Origin: Thermoanaerobaculia bacterium | GTDB lineage: Bacteria > Acidobacteriota > Thermoanaerobaculia > Multivoradales > J023 | Length of the DNA stretch: 64,000 bases | Direction: 5' to 3' | NCBI GenBank assembly: GCA_028066595.1 | Contig: JALCBJ010000002.1 | Coordinates: forward strand, 1 to 64,000 | Shown: piece after piece, positions 1 to 6,776 of the stretch | Layout: each line of letters begins with the position of its first letter | Position numbering within the stretch: the stretch's first letter is position 1 | Position numbers and translations under genes: made by a program | The notes under the pieces: generated by a model | Databases searched by the model: none | The model's input: the letters and a program-made list of their open reading frames with translations, nothing else | What the model was told of the DNA's origin: nothing

Positions 1-43
1 CCTGGATCAACCGACTGGATGCCGCAAGACGGGGTAGGGCGAG

Positions 44-544
44 GTGATACAGACGTCCCGCAGCGAGCTGGAAGCTCTCGCGGCGGAGGCCCAGGGCGAC
101 CTGTGGAGCCGGAAGCCGTCCGAGGACGAGTGGTCGGCGGGAGAGGTGGTGGAGCACCTCGTGCTGGCGGAAGAGATGTTCCTACCGCTGGTTGCCCGGA
201 CCTTGCAGGGTGAACCGGATCCCGATTGGCAAGGAATCGCCCAGCGTGGAACCGCTGCACTCGAGGCCAATCTGCAGGATCGCTCGCGGAAGTTCCAAGC
301 TCCGGAGATGCTTCAGCCCGCAGGGGAAGCGCCCCGCGACGAGCTGCTGGCGCGCTTTGCGAAAGGGCGTACGCTGATGCTCGACTTGGTCCGGTCTACC
401 GACGCGCCCGTGAAGCAGCTCACCTACGAAGGACCTCCCGGCCATCTCAACGTCCACCAATGGCTGGCGCTCGTGGGGGCGCATACCCTCCGCCACAATC
501 AGCAGATCCGCGAAGTACTGGACGCTGTGGGGTCGGGCGACTGA
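44..544 (+). CDS. DinB-family four-helix protein
   Basis: 166-residue protein. The N-terminal block with a conserved W-S-A-x-E-V-x-x-H-L pattern (around residues 28-40) and the C-terminal HTLRHNQQI (around 148-156) are the two histidine-bearing helices typical of the DinB/DUF664 metal-binding four-helix bundle. Family members include thiol-dependent transferases and many proteins of unknown substrate, so no reaction can be named. An in-frame stop at 35-37 means the reading frame can only begin at the GTG at 44, which makes the first helix slightly short compared with relatives; a frameshift or loss of a few N-terminal residues is possible. It runs convergent with the beta-propeller gene, with 38 bases between the stops. 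Confidence 0.75.
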   Translation: MIQTSRSELEALAAEAQGDLWSRKPSEDEWSAGEVVEHLVLAEEMFLPLVARTLQGEPDPDWQGIAQRGTAALEANLQDRSRKFQAPEMLQPAGEAPRDELLARFAKGRTLMLDLVRSTDAPVKQLTYEGPPGHLNVHQWLALVGAHTLRHNQQIREVLDAVGSGD

Positions 545-582
545 TCGTTTTATGCGGCGGGCGGGCTTTCCGGCGACACCGT

Positions 583-1884
583 CTACAGGTTGTGGCGACA
601 GCCCGCCTTCGCTTTGCCTGCACCAACCGGCCGAGTCGAACGTAGGCGTCGTTGTGCGAGCACGTGCTCCTGATCCCGGAGGTAGAGCGTGGTCGACACC
701 AAGGTCGGTAGGGACCAAGAGACGCGGCCTGTCACCTTCGCCTCGGCGAGAACCTGGAGCTCCTCGGGCGACATCCGCGCTAGCACCAGCCGCCCGTCTT
801 CCGTCAGAAAGAGGAACTTGCCGTCGGCATGGAGGATCTGCGCCTTGTGATACCCGCGCTTTTTCCAGGCCACCTTGCCGGTCCGCCAATCGAAAGCCGA
901 CAGAAACGACACCCGGTTGCCCCCGGTGGAACCGTAGATCAAGTCGCCGCGCCGGATCATCGGCCAATGGGACGTCTGCAAACGCGCGTCGAACCAGACC
1001 TGCTCGGCGTTCAGTCCGCCGTCCTGACTGCGGATCCGCAGGAGCCGTCCTCCTCCCGACTCGAACTGACTTCCGATCCAAAGGTGCTCGTCGTCGCAGC
1101 TGACGGCGGGCGTGAGGTGGTTGCCGTTGTTGAACTCTATGGGCGAGGTCCACAGGGTTTCGCCGGTCGTCGGGTCGAGGGCGACCACGCCCTGCGGCGA
1201 GAAGTAGACGAATTGATCGCGTCCGGCGAGACGAAGGATCGACGGCTGCGCATAGCTGACGCCGCCGGCCTCGCTCTTCCAGACCACCGAGCCATCGGCA
1301 GGATTCAGTGCGACGACTGCGTGCTGATCGCCACCGACCAATACCAGGACGCGGCCGCCGTACACCACGGGGTTCGCCGAGTAGCCGTACTCCTCGACTC
1401 GTCGGCGGCGACCGAAGTCCTCGGGTAGATCGCGCTGCCAAACGAGCTCGCCGGAGGAGGCGTCGAGACCTCGCAGGCGACCGGCGATGCCAGGAGCCAC
1501 GAGTCGGTCGCCGATGAGAAGGGGGGTGCTGTTGGGGCCGTTGCCGAAGGCATCGGTCATGTCGCTCCAGAGCGTGGGAGTGTCGCTGTGTTGCCAGCGG
1601 GTGGCGCCGGAGGAAGCGTCGAGGGCTACGACGATTTCGTCGTCGCCATTCCGGTACATCGTGTACAAGGTCCCATCGCGGTGAAGAATCGAAGAGAATC
1701 CCTCGCCCAGCGGCCGCTTCCACAGCTGTCGCGGCCCCGTTTCGGGCCAGCTCTCGGCCAGCGCTCCCGAGGCCACGGTGAAATCGCCGTCGGGGCCGCT
1801 CCACTGTTGCCACTCCTGGGCTCCTACTGCCACCGTCAGCCACGTGACGGCGACGATGGCAACGGTTGAAGAGAGTCGTTTCAT
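583..1884 (-). CDS. Secreted PQQ-like beta-propeller repeat protein
   Basis: 433 residues with a signal peptide (residues 1-22, cleavage after AVGA). The mature part contains repeated blocks of the kind V-A-L-D-x-x-x-G-x-x-x-W (e.g. VVALDASSGATRW, LRGLDASSGELVW, VVALDPTTGETLW), the signature of PQQ-like/quinoprotein-type seven- or eight-bladed propellers. No dehydrogenase cofactor residues can be assigned, so this is probably a periplasmic binding or scaffolding propeller (BamB-like fold) and not an enzyme. It follows the ABC importer genes on the same strand after a 62-base gap and could be their last cistron; a separate promoter cannot be excluded. The last 20 residues are basic and rich in Arg/Lys/Cys, unlike a blade, and may be a tail. 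Confidence 0.8.
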   Translation of the reverse strand: MKRLSSTVAIVAVTWLTVAVGAQEWQQWSGPDGDFTVASGALAESWPETGPRQLWKRPLGEGFSSILHRDGTLYTMYRNGDDEIVVALDASSGATRWQHSDTPTLWSDMTDAFGNGPNSTPLLIGDRLVAPGIAGRLRGLDASSGELVWQRDLPEDFGRRRRVEEYGYSANPVVYGGRVLVLVGGDQHAVVALNPADGSVVWKSEAGGVSYAQPSILRLAGRDQFVYFSPQGVVALDPTTGETLWTSPIEFNNGNHLTPAVSCDDEHLWIGSQFESGGGRLLRIRSQDGGLNAEQVWFDARLQTSHWPMIRRGDLIYGSTGGNRVSFLSAFDWRTGKVAWKKRGYHKAQILHADGKFLFLTEDGRLVLARMSPEELQVLAEAKVTGRVSWSLPTLVSTTLYLRDQEHVLAQRRLRSTRPVGAGKAKAGCRHNL

Positions 1885-1946
1885 GGTCGCTCCTTTCGTT
1901 CATCAGACGAAGGGTCGAATCGGGTCGCAGCGCGGGTTGTCGGACG

Positions 1947-2972
1947 TCAGTGCCGTTCCGTCGCCGGATCGAGGGTCTCGAGGACCTCGATGAGCTCGGT
2001 GAGAGACTGTACGTCCCGGTCGCCCGTCCGGTGCTCGAGCCGATAGCGGGAACCGTCATGGTCACCGATGACGATCGTCGCAGCGCGGGGCTCCTCGGTC
2101 GTACAGTCGTAGCCTAATCGCGCCAGCGCGCGTCCGACCCAGACTGCTTCCAATCCGTCGCCGTCGACCGCGACCCGGGGTCCGGCGACGCGGTCCACGG
2201 CAAACGTGCCCGAGCGGCGATCGAACTTCGGCCCACGTTCGCCAAAGACCTCGTCGAACGCCCCGCTGAGCGCCAGCGCCTCGGGCGGCCCCGTGCGCAA
2301 CGTTCCTCCGGGAGCGAGTAGCCAGAGCCGATCGGCATGACGCAGGGCGAGATCGAGATCGTGGGTCGACAGCAACAGCGTACGTTTGTCGCGGTGGGCC
2401 AGGTCGACGAGCAGATTCATCACCTCGATCCGTCCGGGAAGATCCAAGAACGCGGTCACCTCGTCGAGCACGAGAAGCGATGGTTGTTGCGCCAGGGCGC
2501 GCGCGATCATCACACGTTGACGCTCTCCGTCGGACAGCTGGCTGAGCTCACGCTCTGCGAGATGAACCACGTTTGCCGTAGACATCGCCTCGTCGACCAC
2601 GCGATGGTCTTCGGCGTCGAGCGTCCCCGACCAGCCGGTGTACGGCAACCGGCCCATCTCTACCAAGGCGCGCGCGCGCATCAGCTCGATCTCCACCCGG
2701 TCGGTGAGAACCACGGCGAGAGCTCGAGCCAGCTGAGCGGGCTCCATGGCATCCAGGTCTCGGTCGTTCAACCGCACTGTGCCGTTGAGCGGCTGTTGCA
2801 TGCCGGACAGCGTGCGCATCAATGTCGATTTGCCGACACCGTTCGGGCCGATCAGGCAGACCAGCTCGCCACGTCTCATCTTCAGATCGAGCCCACGCGC
2901 GATGATGTGGGGTGGGCGACCGGAGTACCCGATGGTCAGATCCGACGCTGTGAGCAGGCTGGGGCGATGCAT
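1947..2972 (-). CDS. Iron-chelate/cobalamin-type ABC importer ATPase
   Basis: 341-residue ATP-binding subunit of a FecE/BtuD-type type II importer. Visible motifs: Walker A GPNGVGKST (42-50), signature LSDGE (146-150), Walker B LLVLDE (166-171) and the H-loop histidine at about 204. The start ATG lies 8 bases after the stop of the FecCD permease, so the two are translated together; longer readings through the permease gene are only frame shadows. After the ATPase core there is an extra C-terminal segment of about 100 residues that I do not recognise. Together with the permease and substrate-binding lipoprotein upstream it would drive uptake of a metal chelate or corrinoid across the inner membrane; the substrate is not shown by the sequence. 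Confidence 0.9.
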   Translation of the reverse strand: MHRPSLLTASDLTIGYSGRPPHIIARGLDLKMRRGELVCLIGPNGVGKSTLMRTLSGMQQPLNGTVRLNDRDLDAMEPAQLARALAVVLTDRVEIELMRARALVEMGRLPYTGWSGTLDAEDHRVVDEAMSTANVVHLAERELSQLSDGERQRVMIARALAQQPSLLVLDEVTAFLDLPGRIEVMNLLVDLAHRDKRTLLLSTHDLDLALRHADRLWLLAPGGTLRTGPPEALALSGAFDEVFGERGPKFDRRSGTFAVDRVAGPRVAVDGDGLEAVWVGRALARLGYDCTTEEPRAATIVIGDHDGSRYRLEHRTGDRDVQSLTELIEVLETLDPATERH

Positions 2973-2980
2973 CGTCTGGT

Positions 2981-4060
2981 TCAGGCGTTCGCGGAGCGTC
3001 GTCGCAGCAGCACCCAGAGCACGACCGGCGCGCCGATCAGTGCGTTGACCGCGTTGAGATGGAGAAAATGCTGGCGCCACGGCAGGTGCACGATGAGGTC
3101 CGCCGTCAGGGCGACGATGCTGCCAACGAGTGCAACCGCAGGTACGAGAATACGATGGTCGGTGGTGCGGCAAAGGCCACGACAAAGGTGCGGTACTGCG
3201 AGGTCCAGGAAGAGAATCGGTCCGCAATAAGCGGTGACCGAGCCGGCCAAGCAGACCACCGCGACAAGGGCGGTGTTGCGGGCTCGGCGAATACGAACGC
3301 CCAGCGAGCGTGCGTAGCGCTCGCCGAGCAAGAGCGCGTTCAGCGGCTTGATCGACGCGCCGATCAGGAGCAAGCCCAGCAACACCGCCGGAGCCAGCAC
3401 CATGAGCTTGTCCGGAGTCACGCCTCCGAAGCTGCCGTCGCTCCAATTCTCGAATACCTCGACCTGGTTTTCGGTGGTGAAGTGCAGCAACACGGCGACC
3501 AGGCCTTGCGCCAGAAAGCCGAACATCAGACCGGCGATCAGCAACGTCACGGCGTTGACGCGACGCGACAGCGCCACGACACCCATCAACATGGCGGTCG
3601 CGCCGGCGAAGGCGCCGGTCGCCAGCGACAAGTCCGCGATAGCGCCGAGACGAGCGAGAGCGACGGCGAGTCCGGCGCTCCCGGCCACGGCTCCGGCCAC
3701 TGCGACCATGGCGACCCCGAGTTGTGCACCGGCGGTGATGCCCAAGGCCCACGGCCCAGCGAGTGGATTGCGGAAGAGCGTCTGCAGTGTCAGACCGCCG
3801 AGAGCGAGCGCCGTACCGGCGAGGCAGGCCGTGATCGCCCGCGGCAGACGCAATTCGAGCACGATGACGCGCCAGATCTCCTGGCTCGGCTCACCGCCGA
3901 GCAGAACATTGGCGATCTCGCCGAGTGGAATCCGCACGGTACCGAGAGAGAGCTCGGCGGCGAACAAGACGGCTAGAACGACCGCGAGCACCGGGAACAC
4001 GACGGCGATACGCAGCTGGGGTGAACGCTTCGGCGGAAGGCGCGAAGTGGTTGTGGTCAT
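2981..4060 (-). CDS. FecCD-family ABC importer permease
   Basis: 359 residues with about nine or ten hydrophobic segments, the BtuC/FecCD permease pattern. Family landmarks include L-R-L-P-R-A-I at residues about 71-77 followed by the G-x-x-L-x-x-x-G-x-x-x-Q block, the R-N-P-L-A motif (LFRNPLAGPWALGI) and the C-terminal DLAVPHLCR segment that corresponds to the coupling region contacting the ATPase. Known members import iron siderophores, haem or vitamin B12. The gene sits between the substrate-binding lipoprotein (13 bases upstream) and the ATPase (8 bases downstream), so the three form one operon. A single permease gene implies a homodimer in the membrane. Confidence 0.93.
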   Translation of the reverse strand: MTTTTSRLPPKRSPQLRIAVVFPVLAVVLAVLFAAELSLGTVRIPLGEIANVLLGGEPSQEIWRVIVLELRLPRAITACLAGTALALGGLTLQTLFRNPLAGPWALGITAGAQLGVAMVAVAGAVAGSAGLAVALARLGAIADLSLATGAFAGATAMLMGVVALSRRVNAVTLLIAGLMFGFLAQGLVAVLLHFTTENQVEVFENWSDGSFGGVTPDKLMVLAPAVLLGLLLIGASIKPLNALLLGERYARSLGVRIRRARNTALVAVVCLAGSVTAYCGPILFLDLAVPHLCRGLCRTTDHRILVPAVALVGSIVALTADLIVHLPWRQHFLHLNAVNALIGAPVVLWVLLRRRSANA

Positions 4061-4073
4061 CGGCGCGCCACCT

Positions 4074-5384
4074 TCATTGCCGGGCGACCGGGGCGAAGAA
4101 ATGCAACTCGTGGTCCGGCAGCAATTCGGGATGAAGCAACGAGACCAGGTCGGCGAGAGCGAGATCGGGGCGGTTGATCGCGGTCTCGTTCCAGTCCCAA
4201 GCGTCGCGTTCGAGACGCATCCGTTTGCGGTTGTGGTACACCCGGCCGGCGCGATAGGCGGCGAAGAGCTCCAACGGGACTCGTCCGTCCCAGTCGTTCT
4301 CGGCGAGAGCCGAAGTGATCCACAGGTCGGCGTCGGCAGCAGCGTTCAGCACACTGGCGGTGTCGAGCGTGGCGAAAGGGCCCGCCGAGGGATCGGCCAG
4401 AGGGTTGAGCGCCCCGGCGTCGGCGAAGAGTTCGGCCTCGGGACCGTTGCGTTCCACCCACCAGCGATTGCCGCCAGCTGGCCCGCCCCAGAATGCGACC
4501 GGTGGTGACGCACCGGCCGCTGCCTTGGCACGTTCCGAAAGTGCAAGGTAGCGTGTGACGACCCCATCGAAGTGGGCCTGGGCCGCTGCCTCGGCATCGA
4601 AGAACAGAGCTAGGTAGACGATCCACTCCGCTCGACCGAGAAAGGTCGACTCGGTGAATGCGTACGATGGGGCAGCCGCCAGGCCGAGATCGCGGAGGCG
4701 CTGTATTCCCTGAGCGTGCTCGGGACCTGTGGTGAGGAGCAGCGTCAGGTCGGGGCCGGCGGCGAGCAAGGCTTCGAGGTTCGGTTGACCGTGACCCGGG
4801 TGGCCGATCGCGGCGAGCTCGCCACTCTGATGACGGCGGTAGATCTCTTCGTCGTACACCGCTGCCGTGGGGATGCCTACCAGTCGATCGATGAGGCCGA
4901 GGGTGCGCAACCTGCTGATATCCGAGACGGCGTTGGTAGCGATCGAGCGCACCGGTATTTCGATGACCACCGCGTCGGCCAGCTCCCCGTCCAACGACGG
5001 TGCAGGGGCTCCGCGACGGACCAGGACGAGGGTCTCTCGCCACTCGTCGTCGTCGCCGTTACGCAACTGTACGACTTTGTAGTGCCGGTGATAGGAGACC
5101 CGGAAGCTCTCCGCAAAGGCGATTTCGACCGGATCCGGATGTTCGTCGATCGAAGGGTGGAGCAGGCCACCCGACTTCTCAGAGGCCTCGGACTCAGAGT
5201 GCGATGATGACTCGGAGGTCGGCGCCGGAGGATTGCAGGCGGCGAACCACGCCACCAACAGAGCGATCGATCCGCGCCATAGCCACGAGCGACCGTCGGC
5301 GACGGTGACAAGACGCGACGCCGCCCTACTGCTGGGCCCACGCAATGGTCTCGTGGGTGATGTTGGACGTGGGATCTGTTTCAT
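4074..5384 (-). CDS. Metal-chelate substrate-binding lipoprotein (FepB/BtuF-like)
   Basis: 436-residue periplasmic binding protein of the type that serves FecCD importers. A lipobox ending in FAAC (Cys about residue 50 counted from the ATG at 5384) predicts a lipoprotein; the Ser/Glu-rich stretch after it is a typical linker. The lobes contain ISRLRTLGLIDRLVGI, NLEALLAAGPDLTLLL and the long inter-lobe helix, all class III solute-binding features. It is longer than usual because of roughly 80 residues between the lipobox and the first lobe. An in-frame TTG at 5435 would extend it, but the ATG at 5384 already leaves a long n-region. First gene of the import operon, divergent from the RiPP precursor gene. 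Confidence 0.87.
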   Translation of the reverse strand: MKQIPRPTSPTRPLRGPSSRAASRLVTVADGRSWLWRGSIALLVAWFAACNPPAPTSESSSHSESEASEKSGGLLHPSIDEHPDPVEIAFAESFRVSYHRHYKVVQLRNGDDDEWRETLVLVRRGAPAPSLDGELADAVVIEIPVRSIATNAVSDISRLRTLGLIDRLVGIPTAAVYDEEIYRRHQSGELAAIGHPGHGQPNLEALLAAGPDLTLLLTTGPEHAQGIQRLRDLGLAAAPSYAFTESTFLGRAEWIVYLALFFDAEAAAQAHFDGVVTRYLALSERAKAAAGASPPVAFWGGPAGGNRWWVERNGPEAELFADAGALNPLADPSAGPFATLDTASVLNAAADADLWITSALAENDWDGRVPLELFAAYRAGRVYHNRKRMRLERDAWDWNETAINRPDLALADLVSLLHPELLPDHELHFFAPVARQ

Positions 5385-5617
5385 CGATCGGCGGCCTCGG
5401 ACCCTCGGCCAGAGCCTCGGGCTATGCGTGGCCAAGATATCCTCTCTGTAGACATATTCACTGTGTCAAATATGACTTGGCCGCCGTCCGATTTCGGACT
5501 GTGGCAGATTCTTTGGCTCTCTAGGCTTTCTGGAGTCGTCGGAGTCCGGCGACCGAGACGATCCGTCACGAAGTTGGGCTTCGGCAAACCGCAACCCCCC
5601 TCTTGTCAGGAGACATC
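5385..5617. promoter_or_regulatory. Divergent promoter/operator region of import and RiPP operons
   Basis: The 233 bases between the binding-protein start and the precursor start contain the only AT-rich island of the neighbourhood. It holds an inverted repeat CATATT-N10-AATATG (5453-5458 and 5469-5474; flanking G and C also pair) and, 12 bases further, a perfect palindrome GTCCGA-TT-TCGGAC (5486-5499). A weak plus-strand promoter can be drawn as TAGACA (5449-5454), 16-base spacer, TATGAC (5471-5476), which would place the repeat over the polymerase site; a TTGACA hexamer occurs on the minus strand (5464-5469) but without a good -10. The palindromes are seen directly; their function as operators is inferred. 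Confidence 0.45.
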
Positions 5618-5770
5618 ATGAACGAGAACCAAGACATCTTCGAAATCGTCAACTCCGTCGCCAAGGGTGTCGGTGATGCCGGCCGTACGGTCCACACCAA
5701 CTCCCACAACCATGCTCTGGTCGAGAACCCGTTTGCTTGGGAAGACGATCAGGCTGAGGCCGAAGACTGA
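5618..5770 (+). CDS. Candidate RiPP precursor peptide, Cys-free and His-rich
   Basis: A 50-residue reading frame beginning MNENQDIFEIVNS and ending in an acidic tail EDDQAEAED. An AGGAG (5608-5612) five bases before the ATG is one of the clearest ribosome sites in the region. It stands directly ahead of a RiPP recognition-element protein and two YcaO genes, where azol(in)e precursors are expected. Residues 1-22 look like a leader (amphipathic, with FEIV suited to an RRE), and residues 23-41 hold HTNSHNH followed by ALVENPFAW. It has no cysteine; the only Ser/Thr residues are S13, T24, T27 and S29, so any rings in the core would be (methyl)oxazol(in)es at 24, 27 and 29, interleaved with His26, His30 and His32. 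I know no named family for it. Assignment rests on position, size, ribosome site and composition. Confidence 0.75.
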   Translation: MNENQDIFEIVNSVAKGVGDAGRTVHTNSHNHALVENPFAWEDDQAEAED

Positions 5771-5777
5771 GTTGTTT

Positions 5778-5800
5778 CGGCGAGTGTATTGAGCTCGCCG
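5778..5800 (+). repeat. Hairpin 1 downstream of the precursor gene
   Basis: Inverted repeat CGGCGAG / CTCGCCG (5778-5784 and 5794-5800) with a 9-base loop, starting 8 bases after the precursor stop. It has no T-run of its own and lies just before a stronger palindrome, so it may protect the short precursor mRNA from 3' decay. Function inferred. Confidence 0.55.
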
Positions 5801-5804
5801 CGCC

Positions 5805-5840
5805 CGGGGGTGGGTGTACACCCACCCCCGATTACTTTTT
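5805..5840 (+). terminator. Attenuator or terminator between precursor and modification genes
   Basis: A perfect 26-base palindrome (5805-5830, two 13-base arms of C-G5-T-G3-TGT and its complement) is followed by ATTACTTTTT. This is a strong intrinsic-terminator shape, placed between the precursor stop and the RRE-protein start at 5880. Partial read-through here would give far more precursor than enzyme mRNA, the usual stoichiometry in RiPP operons. Confidence 0.65.
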
Positions 5841-5879
5841 ACATCGCTCCGACTTGCTCCGATAGATCGCTCAAAGGCC

Positions 5880-6776
5880 ATGACAGCAACACTCTCACCG
5901 ATCACGTCTAGCTCTCCACGATCCACACCCATGCCGGGCGCTTCCGAGCTCGAGCGGTTGCAACTGGTTCCGGGTCATCATCTCGTGCCGAGCTCCGAAG
6001 GTTGGTTGCTTTACCCTCCAGACGGCCACGCGTTCCGTCTCAACGTGGACGGCGAGGTCATGAAGAACGTAGCCGACGTCTTGGACGGCAAGGGTACCGC
6101 GGGCGAGATACCGACCGCGGCGCGCGACGTGCTCGAGCGTTTCGTCGCTCGCGGCTTCGCGGAAGTCGCGGCGCAATCCTCCCAGCCGGCGCTCGAGCTC
6201 CGGGTGTGCGTCGTCGGTAGCGGACCGATTGCCGAGGCGTTGCACACCCTGCTCGAGACGACCGGCCTACCCGAGCCGAGTCGCGCGGGCGCGGGCGAGC
6301 TGCCGGCTCAGTCCGTGACGACCGACCTTGTAGTGACCTGCGCTGGTTGGCTTCCTGATGCCCATTGGCAGCGCGTCCACGCCTGGTGCCGTGAGCAGGA
6401 GGTTGCTTGGCATGGCTGTCATGCTGAGGGCGACCACTTCTACTTGGGGCCCTATTGGTCGCCGAACGACCCGGCGACGCCCAGCTACCGCGACGTGCGG
6501 GATCGCCGGTTGGCGGCCGATCCGCACCCGGACGGCCTCGAGGCGTACTGGCGCTATGTCGATCGTGGAGAAGGGGTGCCGCCCGTGCCCTGGCCCGACG
6601 CCGGACGCGTCGCCGTGATCGCCGGTGCCTTGGCCAGCGACCTTCTGGCGGTGGCGCGCGGCGAGCGGCCGCCGAGTCATGGTCACCAGCTGGCGCTCGA
6701 TCCGGCCACCGGCACGTGGCGCCGCCATCCCGTACTGCCGGTACCGCGTGGGCTGATGACCGAATGCCTGCCTTGA
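5880..6776 (+). CDS. RiPP leader-binding protein: RRE fused to degenerate E1/ThiF domain
   Basis: 298 residues. Residues 25-97 have the PqqD-like RiPP recognition element pattern (LQLVPGHHLV, then WLLYPPDGHAFRLNVDGEV, VLDGKGT, and VLERFVARGF). A Rossmann start VVGSGPIAE follows at 111-119, as in the ocin-ThiF-like leader-binding partners of YcaO cyclodehydratases (TOMM F/C proteins). The region where relatives carry zinc-ribbon cysteines reads PATPSYRDVRDRR (198-210) and HPVLPVPRG near the C-terminus, with no Cys, so the structural zinc site appears lost. The ATG at 5880 follows CAAAGG; an upstream in-frame reading begins inside the palindrome and is unlikely. Expected role: bind the precursor leader and deliver it to the YcaO proteins. 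Its stop overlaps the next gene by 13 bases. Confidence 0.85.
   Translation: MTATLSPITSSSPRSTPMPGASELERLQLVPGHHLVPSSEGWLLYPPDGHAFRLNVDGEVMKNVADVLDGKGTAGEIPTAARDVLERFVARGFAEVAAQSSQPALELRVCVVGSGPIAEALHTLLETTGLPEPSRAGAGELPAQSVTTDLVVTCAGWLPDAHWQRVHAWCREQEVAWHGCHAEGDHFYLGPYWSPNDPATPSYRDVRDRRLAADPHPDGLEAYWRYVDRGEGVPPVPWPDAGRVAVIAGALASDLLAVARGERPPSHGHQLALDPATGTWRRHPVLPVPRGLMTECLP

Noticed and set aside
182..2065. Very long minus-strand frame over the beta-propeller gene
   Set aside because: Arg/Pro-rich shadow in high-GC DNA; the propeller frame has signal peptide and repeat motifs.
5424..5621. 65-codon plus-strand frame just upstream of the precursor
   Set aside because: It runs through the divergent promoter palindromes, has no ribosome site and ends inside the precursor ribosome-binding region; no RiPP or protein features.
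6455..6763. N-terminal extension of the S15 hydrolase into the RRE gene
   Set aside because: Extra residues are Arg-rich shadow of the RRE-protein frame; the ATG at 6764 matches the family start.
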